Positions 20,479 to 36,077 of a stretch of DNA of 64,000 nt are shown in pieces (position 1 is the stretch's first letter; the number at the start of each line of letters is the position of its first letter). Position numbers and translations under genes: made by a program. Below the pieces are notes generated by a model. That model was not told the DNA's origin, searched no databases, and was given only the letters and a program-made list of their open reading frames with translations. The stretch comes from Nyssa sinensis (Eukaryota > Streptophyta > Magnoliopsida > Cornales > Nyssaceae): assembly GCA_008638375.1 (NCBI GenBank), contig CM018051.1, forward strand, positions 5,476,852 to 5,540,851. Reading direction: 5' to 3'.

Positions 20479-22465
20479 CTAAACTAAGGGGCTTGCAGAT
20501 CCATCGTCCTGATCACCATCCTCGTCCTCGTCATCATCGTCAATCCCAGACAGGTCAATATCCGGGTACTTGGCAAGAAGCTTGGACTTGAGGTTGTCGT
20601 AACCGAGCTGCGCAATAGTATCACCCATCTTCTGAAGCTCGGTCTTCAACCTGGCCTCGGTCTCAACCTTGGCCTCATCAACCTTCTGAACAAGTGAAGA
20701 CTGAAGAGCACTGTTCTCCTCCTTCAGTTTGGACAGGTCCTGAAGAAGGGAGTCTCGTTCAGATCGCAAAGAATCCCTCTCAAGTTTAATAGAATCCCTT
20801 TCGGATTCCATAATTGAGAAGCAATTCCTCGCCTCCTTCAGCTCGTCCTCGGCTGTGGTGGCTTGAGATTGAGCCGTACCGAGCTGAAGCCTGGCTTCAT
20901 CCAGCTCCTCCTCCAACCTCTCCACAGCCTGGAGATCCACCGTGGCCTCCATTAAAGCAGCCAAGCTATGGAGGGTCTGCAAAAATAAGAAGACGTATCA
21001 GTAAAAAGGAAAAGGAAGAAAAGCACAAAAGCAGAAAGGTCGGTCGTTACCTTCAGATGAGCCCTCATGGCACCGGCCACAGTCTTCTCAGTACCCTTCC
21101 TGGTGCTGCAGGAAGGGATGTCAGTACAAGGGGCCTCAGCCCAGAAATCTTCAATGGCCTGATGGACGGCCTTGTATCCATCAGGCATCTCGGTACCCAC
21201 CTTCGCCTTACCCCTCTGTTGAGATTTTTGGGCCGAAGAGGGGACAGGCCGAAGAGCCGCCGTACCCCTCTGAGGGGCAGAAGAGGGTTCCCCGATCACC
21301 ACCCCCTTTTGAGGGGCAGAGGAGGGCTCCCTGATCACAACTCCCCTCAGAGGAGGTCGGGAAGAGGGAGAAGCAGAGGAGACCGCCCCCTTCTTGGGAG
21401 GCACAGACGGGGAAGGGTCGGTCGTCCTCGTCTTCTTCGAAGAAGACGCAGTAGGAGGGGGCTGGCTAGCCACCCTCTTCTTCTTTGATGACCCCCATTT
21501 GCCAGCGAGGGATTTGAGGACGTCGTCAACAACACCCTTATCCTTGGGAGGCATTGTAGGGCCTGAATGAAGGATGGCTCGGTAATCCCGGTTTGAAGTC
21601 TGGAGGAGTCTCTTGTACTGATCCTTCAAAACAGGGGTAAATTGCGGCCTCTTCTTGACGCTCTTGGCTACATGAAAGAGTTTTGAACAAAGGTCAGTCA
21701 GATACACAAAGGACAGGCACAAAGCGAAATTACAGAAGAAAAGGGTGTCTCACCCATAAACCCCGTGCTCCGGGGGAACGTGGAGAACTGGTCCTCGGGG
21801 TCGGTCACCTCCCATTTTCCACCAACAAAAAAGAACCGATCCTTCCAAAATTTATTGGAGGACGGCACGAAAGTCAAAGGCCGGAAGCCCTTGTCAAACG
21901 ACATGTAGTAGAGGCCCTCCGCCTTCCTATATTTAAGATCCATTTTACTACGGATCAAGTCTAAGGAGACCTCAACACCATTCAGGCGACCTAGGGCCAT
22001 AAACCCTAACAGGTGCCTCCAACTGTTCAAAAGCAGATCGGCCGGGCAGAGATTGAACCAACAGAAAAAATCCCTAAGCAGTCTAGGGAAAGGAAGGCGT
22101 AACCCCATCTCAAACCAAGCGGTATAAACACAAATTTCCCCATCTTGAACTTCCCAAGGGTAGTCGAAGTCATCAGGGGCCCTAAGGGTGACATTTGGAG
22201 GAATCTCATACTTCTCCCTAATAACCTCCAACCAAGAGGACGTCACAGCACTCTCTACCTGGGAAGACCGACCTGAGACCTCACCCTCTCTATCCCTAGA
22301 CTCCGAGAAGGCATCGACTATTCTAACTGAGGGACTAGAGTGAGTCTCCTCCGATTCAGTCCCCGAGGAAGTGCTACCCCTAATTAGGGTTTGTGACAAA
22401 GAAGGAGCTTCCGGAAGGCTCCCCGACCCATTACCAACATCAGAAGATGCCGAAGAAGTCGACAT
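20479..22465 (-). CDS. Antisense three-exon gene of the Tat element (PF04195-like)
   Basis: Role unknown; extra antisense ORFs are documented in Tat elements. Exons are complement(21754..22465), complement(21051..21667) and complement(20479..20976). Both introns are GT-AG (donors GGTGAGA and GGTAACG; acceptors CATGTAG and TTTGCAG), keep the frame, and give 608 residues. Exon 1 has an acidic/Ser start, then a globular domain (EKYEIPPNVTLRAPDDFDYP, later GLRLPFPRLLRDFFCWF) resembling the 'putative gypsy type transposon' family PF04195. Exon 2 is basic and Ser/Pro rich, with two similar PSSAPQ blocks. Exon 3 is a long predicted coiled coil ending in an Asp/Glu tail. A minus-strand TATA box lies about 200 bp before the ATG. 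The intact frame across three exons suggests recent selection or youth. The family name is from memory. Confidence 0.8.
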
Positions 22466-22661
22466 TTCAAAATAACCAAAAGAAGAAGAAGAGAAAATGA
22501 AAAGATGAACGAAAACACTAAAACCGAACCTGAATCAAAGTAAGGGACTTCGGATGGATGGGATTCTTCACAAGGTAGCTTGCTGGTTCGACAATGACGG
22601 ATGTATATCTCGCTTTGCAAAATCGAAGATGGTAAAAAGAGTCGTACAAGGCTCCTTCCCC

Positions 22662-22671
22662 CTTTTATATA
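22662..22671 (-). promoter_or_regulatory. TATA box of the antisense gene
   Basis: TATATAAAAG on the minus strand, followed by GGGGGAAGGAGCC. It is about 200 bp upstream of the antisense ATG at 22465, giving a leader of about 170 nt if initiation is 30 bp downstream. Confidence 0.65.
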
Positions 22672-22858
22672 CATTCGGAGAGTAATGGCTACCCAGGCGA
22701 ACCGCCACGACAGTATCGCAGCAATAATGATTCGAGAAACCCAAAAACCGGCTGCGCAATAAATGATGTACCAACGGACGTCTAGGAGAACGAGACGACA
22801 GAACGCGTGACTTTTCGGGCACTCTTAATCAACTTAGTTATCCCCCGAGCTCCAACTA

Positions 22859-22878
22859 AGGCTTGGGGGGGGAGTAAC
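22859..22878 (+). other. Polypurine tract of the Tat element
   Basis: AGGCTTGGGGGGGGAGTAAC lies directly before the TG of the right LTR. The G run is the expected primer region for plus-strand synthesis. Confidence 0.75.
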
Positions 22879-23629
22879 TGATATACCACTATGTGACACA
22901 CCAACCACTGCATGACACGTGCAACCGCAAGATCGGTTCACGACTCATAATAGAGCTCAGGCTCGGCCACATAACTTGTGCTCGGTCGCTTAGTCAAGTT
23001 CGGCCTTATAATCTGTGTTCGGCCATTCAGCTCATTCTCGGCCATACAGTTCATGATCGGCCATTCAGCTCGTGCTCGGCCTTTCAGCTAGTGCTCGGCC
23101 ATTCAGCTCGTGCTCAACCTTTCAGCTTGTGCTCGGCCTTTCAAAGCAGACCTACAGAGGCCGAGCACGTATCTCTAGAGAAGATCTACTTATCTGCAAA
23201 GCTTACAGGTCCGAACACAGACCTTCGGTGTAACACACTGCTATTCAAAGCTCATCACCGCCTTAATATATGCCGAGCAGAGAATAAGGAAACAATCTTT
23301 TACAAGGAAACCACCACTCATGGTTATCTCTATTTGATGCAATATTCTACAAGGTAACTACTATCTCCGATGCTCAAATCCCTACTTTCATGGCTCCAAA
23401 TCCTAATCAACTTAGGAGATCCATTGCCTATAAATTCAACCCTAAAGGTACGCTTTATTTTCATGCTCATTATTTTGGCTTTCATTACGAGTCTTTCAAT
23501 TCAATTTATTGACTTAAGCATCGGAGCGGCTACCGCCGGAGCCAACCCGGTGGTCCTCTGATCTTCTGTTTCGAGTGTTTCGCAGGGAGCAGAGCTTGGA
23601 TCTCACGTGGGCCAAAAAGTGCAGCATCA
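22879..23629 (+). repeat. 3' LTR of the Tat element
   Basis: 751 bp, TG...CA, followed by the TGAGG duplication at 23630-23634. Two substitutions relative to the 5' LTR by direct reading. Confidence 0.97.
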
Positions 23630-23974
23630 TGAGGTAATTTTTAAATTAAAATTCATTTAACACTATAAATACTAATAAAATAAAATTTATAACCAAAAAA
23701 AAAAATTGATTTGATACAAAACAAAAAATTAAACAATGAAAAAGCACAAAAATTATATTTAGTAATAAAACAACATTATATTAGTTAGAGTTTAGAGTTT
23801 TTTTTTTTTTTGCATGCGTTAGTTTATTTTAATTGAACAAAGATGACTATCAGACTATAAAACAATTCTTACTTTTCTCTCTCAAATTTAGAATTACAAA
23901 TGGTGCTAACATCAACATGCCAAACATAAAATGGGTGTATGAAAAGGACATAATAAACAATCCTTTGTGTTAGC
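23630..23974. other. Spacer between the two LTR elements
   Basis: Begins with the right half of the interrupted target repeat (to about 23800, partner 12057-12235), then a T run and unique AT-rich sequence. It ends in TTAGC, the left target duplication of the copia element. No gene seen. Confidence 0.8.
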
Positions 23975-24391
23975 TGTAAAATTTAATTCAATAATTTGGG
24001 ATCTTCAACTATCATGATAATCACAAAATTATCTTTAATGCGGAAATAAAATAAATAATTACATACCAGAATCTGCCATGGAAAAATCACCTTCAAAGAA
24101 GAAAGCCTGTAGAAATTATTTCTCTCGCTTAACCCCTTTTCTTTCCGTACGCCAGAATGTTATGGGAAAACCCTGGTTAAAGTTATGTTGGGTAGAGAGA
24201 GGACAATTCCTACTTAAATATCAAAACCCTAATCCTACTCCCCATAACAGTAGGTAAATAGGAAACCACTTCCTTTATTATATCTCACTAATTAAGTAAT
24301 CGTGCGTAACTTTCCAAAGCCAATAATTACCTAATTTCATTAAACCCAAATAATGTCAATATTACCCTTTCATGTGGGACATATTCTAACA
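23975..24391 (-). repeat. 3' LTR of the copia element (left side)
   Basis: 417 bp, adjoining the polypurine tract at 24392-24405 (minus strand GCCAAGTGGGAGAA). Confidence 0.95.
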
Positions 24392-24959
24392 TTCTCCCAC
24401 TTGGCCCATATGAACGACACTTATTTGGATTGACAAGGTAAACATAATATGCGCATAACATTAGCTTATTCGCACTTTAGTGAGATTACAATAATATTAT
24501 AATTAAATAACTTACTAACATGAGTCATTGCGGTAAACATCAATAAAGTGACATCTTCCCTTCCATGCACTACAATGTTAGCCAATCACTTAATTATAAT
24601 CCATAATAGGAAGTAACTGTAATGTCTCCATAATGTCTTTGTCAAAAGACGATTCTTGTCATCAATAATCCATCTCCATAATTACGTAATTGATGGTAAG
24701 CAGGAAAAATGTCAGAAACACAATTAGTGATATCTCTATAAATGTTATAGAACAAAAACATAAAGATCCACAAAATATATCTCAGGGATTACAACAAAGA
24801 CTTATGCGATCAACATATTCCTTAAATGTCTTTGGTGCTCACCCTATAGTCAAAGGATCTGCAATCATGAGCTCAGTCTTAATATGTTCTATAAACATTG
24901 TTTGTTTCTGAACTTCCTCCTTAACGGCCAAATATTTGAGCTCCATGTGCTTAGCGCCA
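24392..24959 (-). pseudogene. Copia 3' region with decayed end of RNase H
   Basis: On the minus strand, downstream of the broken RNase H frame, the normal C-terminal sequence can still be read in another frame (the KHMELKYLAVKEEVQ region, then MIADPLT). It then meets a TGA where the family usually continues toward PPKTF. The remainder to the LTR is non-coding. Confidence 0.7.
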
Positions 24960-27782
24960 TTAGAATATTTGTCGTTCTTGGAGAAAAAAGACTGCTGCGA
25001 AATTATCATAATACATTTTCAGCGGCTTGGCAATACTGTCGACAATTCCAAGTCCTGAGATAAAATTCCGCAACCATAAAGCATGAACTGTGGCCTCAAA
25101 GCATGCCACAAATTCAGCTTCCATAGTAGATCCTGTTATGATAGTTTGTTTGGCGCTATATCCTTTCTGAGACAACCCTAACAATCCACGTGATCTATCA
25201 CGAAATATTTCAATTCCTATCACGTAAGTTGCCTCACCCATATCTTTCATTTCAAAGTTCATAGAAAGATATCTCTTAGTTTCATTTAGTAAACCAAAAT
25301 CATTATTGGCAAGCATTATATTGTCAACATACAGAACCAAGAAAATAAACTTGCTCCCACTGACTTTTAGATATATACACCGATCAACAGTATTTTCCTT
25401 AAATCCAAAGGATGTGATGGTATCATTGAACTTAAGATACCATTGTCTGGAAGCTTGTTTAAGTCCATAAATTGACTTCTTTAATTTGCATACCATATGC
25501 TCCTTTCCTTTAATCAATAAACCTTCAGGTTGATCCATATAAACCTCTTCATCTAAATTCCCATTCAGAAAAGCAGTTTTCTCATCCATTTGGTGTAACT
25601 CCAAATCAAAATGAGCCACCAGAGCCATTATGATCCTAAGAGAGTCCTTCTTCGATACAAGAGAGAATGTCTCTTTGTAATCAACACCTCCCTTTTGAGT
25701 GAAACCTTTTGCAACAAGTCTAGCTTTATGTCGTTCAATATTGCCATTACAGTTGCGTTTAGTCTTAAAGACCCATTTACACCCGACTGTCTTAAAACCT
25801 TCAAGCAAATCAACGACGTCCCAAACTTCATTTTGTTCCATTGATTTCAACTCATCATTCATGGCATTGATCCACTTTTCAGAATCACTACTTTCAATGG
25901 CTTGTGAAAATGAAACCGGATCTTTACTTATCCCTAAATCATAATTAGATTCTTGCAGATATACCAAATAATCATCTAAAATAGCTGATCTCCTTTCTCT
26001 TTGAGATCTCCTTAATGTTATTCCTTGTGATTGTTCTGCAACTGGTTCATTGGTGACATTTTCATTATGGAGTGACTGATCACTAGATTGTTGTTCAATA
26101 TTATCAGACTGTTCGATAACTGGAGAAACAACAATTTCCTTTGAAGTTACGGGTATTGGGATAGGCACCTGAACTTCTTCGATGACCACATTACGTGATA
26201 CATCACTCCCACTAACTTCACCATTCTCAAGGAATCTGGCATTTCCGGTTTCAACAATTCTTGTATTATGGTTAGGGCAGTAAAACCTATACCCTTTGGA
26301 CTTCTCTGGGTAACCAACAAAGTACCTGCTTACAGTTCTAGAATCCAACTTCTTTTCATGCAGATTATATATCCTAGCCTCTGTTGGACAACCCCAAATA
26401 TGAAAGTGTCTCAAACTCGGTTTCCTTCCCGTCCACAATTCAAAAAGAGTATTTTGAATTGCCTTACTAGGAACCCGGTTAAGCACATAAACGGCTGTCT
26501 TAAGGGCCTCCATCCACAATGAAATGGGTACTGAGGAGTTACTTATCATGCTTCTAACCATTTCCATAAGGGTACGATTACGCCTTTCAGCCACACCATT
26601 CTGTTGAGGCGTACTAGGCATTGTGTATTGCGCACAAATGCCATGCTCTTCTAGGAATTTAGCAAATGGTCCTGGACATTGTCTTATTCCATCATACCTT
26701 CCATAATACTCACCGCCTCTATCTGATCGAATAATTTTCACCTTTCTATTTAATTGTCGCTCAACTTCAACAATATATGCCTTTAAAGCATTTATTGCTT
26801 GAGACTTTTCATGCAACAAATAGACATAACCATAACGTGAAAAATCATCGGTGAAAGTGATAAAGTACTTTTCTCCACCAAAAGACGGTGAGTCGAAAGG
26901 TCCACAAATATCAGTATGGACAATCTCTAAAAGTTCTCCACTTCTTGTGGCGCTTTTCTTTGTATGTTTGGTTTGCTTTCCTTTAATGCAGTCCACATAT
27001 ACATCGAAATCGGTAAAATCAAGATTTGAAAGAATCTCATCTTTTACCAATCTCTCAATTCTTTCTCTGGATATATGACCCAGTCTTTTATGCCACAAGA
27101 AAGAAGAATTTTCATTAACTTTGCTACGTTTAGTTCCAACATCATGATGCAGGGTGAGGAGTGCTTTAGCAAAATTTTTGTTAAGATTAAATCTATATAA
27201 CCCCTCAGATAAAACACCAGAACCAACAAATGAACCATTTCTCAATAAACGAAAACCCTTATTTTCAAAATGTAAAGAATAGCCATCATAATCTAGTCTT
27301 GACATGGAAATTAAATTTCTAGAAATAGTAGGAACATAAAAAGTATCAAATAGGTCCAAACAGTGGCCTGACTCTAAAAACAAACGTAAAGTTCCAACAC
27401 CAACAACTGGTACTTGAGTTCCATTTCCCAAGACTATAAAATGCTTACTTTCCTTTATGTTCTGGATCGAAAGGTATCCCTGCATCGAATTTGAAACATG
27501 AATAGTAGAACCAGAGTCAATCCACCATGTATTAGAAGGAACTTGTGTCATATTTGATTCGAAACATACATAAGCTAATAGCTTACCTTTCTTTTCGAAC
27601 CAAGCTTTACGTTTCGGACAATTTTTCTTTACATGCCCATAGCTATTACAGAAATAGCACTTTGGTCCACTATGTTCCTTCTTGTGAGCCCCATTGACAT
27701 GAGAGGGCCCCGCAACCTTCAATGGATCTTTCTTGAAACTTTTCTTATGTTTCTTTCCTTTGCTTCCAGCTCCATGACTCAT
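24960..27782 (-). pseudogene. pol: Copia pol with multiple inactivating changes
   Basis: A 940-codon open frame. In order: a CCHC knuckle (CYFCNSYGHVKKNC), the protease around WWIDSGSTIHVSN, the GAG-pre-integrase domain, integrase with its Asp/Asp/Glu residues (HTDICGPF, IRSDRGGEY, NGVAERRNRT), and RT from WVFKTKRNCNGNIERHKARL. Lesions: the integrase zinc finger has YVDC where the family has C-x2-C; the RT active site is YVDN (Asn codon at 25320-25322) instead of YVDD; near 25158 the frame jumps from LGLSQKGY straight to SAKQTI, losing the roughly 190 residues expected between RT and late RNase H; and RNase H shifts frame in a T run near 24985. The start Met is not the true start, because the frame continues from gag through a stop. 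Confidence 0.9.
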
Positions 27783-27800
27783 AACATTAACTGAATGTTG

Positions 27801-28409
27801 TCATTGTTGCTTAAGTCTTGCCTTTTCTTGAATTAACATACTCGCCAATTCATTCACATTCCACTTTTCCTTAATAGTGTTATAGTGAATCTGAAATGGC
27901 CCATACTGAGCAGGTAAGGAATTCATAATAAACTGAACAAGGAAACTTTCATCAACATTCATACCCAAAGATTTGAGTCTGGCCGCTAGATTGGTCGTTT
28001 CAAGGATATGCTCATTCATTCCACGGCTACCATCAAATTTCATGGTGGTAAGTTCAGCCATTAATCTCCCTTCAAGGGACTTGTCCGCTGAACGAAACCG
28101 ATCTTCCACAGCCTTGAAATATTCCTTTGCGTTTTCAATTTGAGGAAGCGATGACTTGATATTGTTCGCAATACACATTCGCATAAACATAATGCTTAAT
28201 CTGTTCGATCTTTCCCATGACTTAGACAAAGCTTGCTGCTCCGAACTGCTTGTTTCAGTAATAGCAGCCGGTTTGTCAATTCGCAGTGCTAAGTCAAGAT
28301 CCAGAACACCAAGGTGAAACTGGATCTGTTCCTTCCAGTCAGAGAAATTAACTCCATTAAAAATTGGAACAGAAGAAGCCAGCGAATGAAGCGAAATAGG
28401 AACTGACAC
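27801..28409 (-). pseudogene. gag: Copia gag, cut from pol by an in-frame stop
   Basis: 202 codons from ATG 28409. It begins MSVPISLHSLASSVPIFNG and contains the UBN2/retrotransposon gag core (around NFSDWKEQIQFHLG and ILETTNLAARLKSLGM). The TGA at 27801-27803 is in the same frame as the downstream zinc-knuckle/pol frame. Copia elements usually have one continuous gag-pol frame, so this is probably a nonsense mutation. The following CAA CAT does not fit the CARYYA readthrough rule. Confidence 0.88.
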
Positions 28410-29570
28410 TGCAATAAAAATAAAATAAAAACATCACAACATTAATGCTTTGAAAAATCAATTCCATTAGCAATATTGCGTTCAATCTTTGGATTAACTA
28501 ATGCAATATACTAATATTTAAATTTAATGGTGATATTCACTCACCCAAGCATAATTGATAACCCTTCAAAGTTTGATTGGTTTGTCACCTTTGGGCATCC
28601 ATTCCAATCTCACAATCATTCTATCAATTATTCTAATTAATTTAATGATTATTTGAAAGTTGGTGCACCTTTGGGTCAAACCATAATAATCAAATAATCA
28701 TTCCATAATTATTTTGCAAAGTCATAATTTAATTCAATATTTATAACTTTTCTCAGCAAGATCACTTTGATGACAACAAGCTAACCATAATATAAATATT
28801 GATTGATAAATAACCAAGCAAAAATAAATAAATAAAATAATCTTTTAATTTTCTTTAATTACATGCAAAATTTAGCCCATGCATGCATAAATATAATTAT
28901 TTACTCAATACAAGTGAGCCTATAACATAGCCACAATTACTAATTTACTAGGCCCATAAACAATCCCAACAGTTATAATAATATTAACTCAGTAACAGTG
29001 ACCAACAGTGACGTGTAATTGAGAAAAAGATATATCCAACATGGGACCATTGTCCTGTTCCATGGCAATATCAAAACCCATGCAAAGTCAAACAATAAAA
29101 AATAAATAAACAATACCATATTATACTCTTTACTTCTAAGAACAACTACCATAGCACGGAGTTAATGACCAGTATGACATTAACATTGACCATGAATCAC
29201 TCCATGTTTGTTTCCTTGCGTATCTATTATACCATGGCTTTAGAGGTCCTACTCACTCTTTGAACAAAAATGGTAAACCACGCAAACTACTGTCATCGTC
29301 ATGGAACCAATGAAGAGTTCAAAACTGACCAAAACAATACTAATTGTAGTTGTAATCAACCACGAACAACAATGACCAACCCGAAGCCAACCTCCACGAC
29401 AGTAGAAGAAAAAACCAGTTGCCTCGGAATCTATGCTCCTCTAGTTCATAATATTATGAACACAAAACATTGGACATAAAAACAATAGCGAGATCGAAAA
29501 AATATTAATGAAATCAATCTCTATATTAAAAGGAAAATCATGATAGTTTCAACATGGCTCTGATACCACA
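28410..29570 (-). other. Copia 5' leader and primer-binding site
   Basis: About 1.1 kb between the 5' LTR and gag with no credible frame. The PBS is complement(29557..29568), TGGTATCAGAGC, complementary to the 3' part of initiator tRNA-Met as in most copia elements. The 69-codon plus-strand frame at 29270-29479 is regarded as chance. Confidence 0.7.
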
Positions 29571-29987
29571 TGTAAAATTTTATTCAATAATTTGGGATCT
29601 TCAACTATCATGATAATCAAAAAATTATCTTTAATGCGGAAATAAAATAAATAATTGCATACCAGAATCTGCCATGAAAAAATCACCTTCAAAGAAGAAA
29701 GCCTGTAGAAATTATTTCTCTCGCTTAACCCCTTTTCTTTCCGTACGCCAGAATATTATGGGAAAACCCTGGTTAAAGTTATGTTGGGTAGAGAGAGGAC
29801 AATTCCTACTTAAATATCAAAACCCTAATCCTACTCCCCATAACAGTAGGTAAATAGGAAACCACTTCCTTTATTATATCTCACTAATTAAGTAACCGTG
29901 CGTAACTTTCCAAAGCCAATAATTACCTAATTTCATTAAACCCAAATAATGTCAATATTACCCTTTCATGTGGGACATATTCTAACA
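29571..29987 (-). repeat. 5' LTR of the copia element (right side)
   Basis: 417 bp; six differences from 23975-24391. Followed by the TTAGC duplication at 29988-29992. Confidence 0.95.
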
Positions 29988-29992
29988 TTAGC

Positions 29993-30121
29993 TTAAAGCA
30001 TACATTGCTCTAAATTCTCCCTTTAAATTTCACAAAACTTAAATGGTCAATTATAACAAAAAAAATTACAAATGCAAATACAAAAACTATCTCAAACATC
30101 TTGCACTTTTATGTATTCACA

Positions 30122-30159
<38 letters not shown>

Positions 30160-30900
30160 TGTTTAAAAATGAATAATGCTATATTTTCAAAATTTGTATT
30201 CAAAATAATGTGACACCAACATTGTATTATTAGTAAGAGTGAGATTATTTTTACTTCAACATGCCATATTTTATTTAGTTATACTATTTTTTAACGTGTC
30301 TAAACTATAAGAGTAGATTGCATATAACACATGGGAGAGTGAGAATAGCTCTTCACTAATAATATTTAAAATTATATAATTTATATTATACAATGATATA
30401 ATGTAACAACAATCTCATGTCACTTAAGATAAAAATTATGAAATCAAGGATACAAATTTTAAAAAATATTAAAATTAAATAATAGTAAGTAGCAAAGAGT
30501 CGAGAAATAAAAATTTTAAAAATGTAAAATCCCTAATTCAATTATCACATAATGCAACATTTCTTGCAGCCACCTTCTACGAACACAACTTTGTACGTAA
30601 CCCAAAGTTACGGTTACCAAAAAAACATGAACATATAATTCAAATACTGATGTGTTAATATTATTATTAGATTTGACATTTTGACTCCATGCGTTCTGTC
30701 TCATAATGCGACCTTCTGATTGCAGAGTTCAATCGGCGTAGGCAATCAAACCCAATAGTTTATTCTAGAGACTAATAGGATTATATCTTAATTGTAGTAA
30801 TTAATTAGTTGAGAAAGATTAACACTAATCTCATATTTTTTAAGGCAATTAGATCGACACAATCATCCGTTACTCCTCAGCTGTCGTGGCAATTGCACAG
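29993..30900. other. AT-rich spacer upstream of MDAR
   Basis: No gene. Contains a (TA)n microsatellite at 30126-30155 and A/T-rich sequence. The last part is the distal promoter of the reductase gene. Confidence 0.6.
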
Positions 30901-30928
30901 TCAGCAGAATGGACGGTAAATGACCCGC

Positions 30929-31012
30929 CACGTGTATGACGCACATCCATTTCCGGCCTTGCTATATTTTCCATATATAAGATCGACGGTCAGCCAATTA
31001 GCCCTATATATA
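30929..31012 (+). promoter_or_regulatory. MDAR promoter: G-box and TATA box
   Basis: A palindromic CACGTG core (GCCACGTGTA) lies at 30929-30934. TATATATA is at 31005-31012, about 100 bp before the ATG at 31111, with an alternative CATATATAAG at about 30972. A G-box is compatible with light, stress or ABA control, but no regulation is shown by sequence alone. Confidence 0.5.
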
Positions 31013-31110
31013 TCTTTCTACATTTTACAACCCCAACGACTCAAATTGAAATCATTTTGCCGAGCTTTCTCTGTTTTTCCCTCGATTGATCGATCGCTTT
31101 ATAGAAATCA

Positions 31111-36077
<4,967 letters not shown>

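Larger units (their letters stand above)
13020..23629 (+). mobile_element. Complete Ty3/gypsy LTR retrotransposon, Tat lineage
   Basis: The element is 10,610 bp with 751-bp LTRs that begin TG and end CA, flanked by TGAGG at 13015-13019 and 23630-23634. A primer-binding site follows the left LTR and a polypurine tract precedes the right one. Order: gag, aspartic protease, stop, reverse transcriptase, RNase H, a second archaeal-like RNase H, integrase, hairpin tandem repeats, antisense gene. The second RNase H (WKLYADGSSTDRGAGAG) and extra antisense ORF point to the Tat group; the integrase end lacks an evident chromodomain. By eye the LTRs differ at two positions, which suggests insertion very recently (roughly 0.1 million years if 1.3e-8 per site per year applies, a rate that may not suit this species). 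One gag frameshift is present. Confidence 0.95.
23975..29987 (-). mobile_element. Degraded Ty1/copia LTR retrotransposon
   Basis: 6,013 bp with 417-bp LTRs (23975-24391 and 29571-29987), each TGTAAAAT...CTAACA, flanked by TTAGC at 23970-23974 and 29988-29992. On the minus strand the primer-binding site TGGTATCAGAGC follows the 5' LTR and the tract AAGTGGGAGAA precedes the 3' LTR; both are classic for copia. The order gag, integrase, RT, RNase H confirms the class. The LTRs differ at six positions by eye (1.4%), so it is older than the neighbouring Tat element. Coding lesions (stop in gag-pol, changed integrase Cys, YVDN in RT, internal deletion, RNase H frameshift) make it non-autonomous. Confidence 0.95.

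Noticed and set aside
20814..21535. Arg-rich plus-strand and alternative minus-strand frames
   Set aside because: Shadow frames of the antisense gene's exons 2 and 3, which keep a spliced frame with sensible domains.
27801..27803. Copia in-frame TGA as a readthrough signal
   Set aside because: The following CAA CAT does not fit CARYYA, and other copia elements have an uninterrupted frame; a nonsense mutation is simpler.
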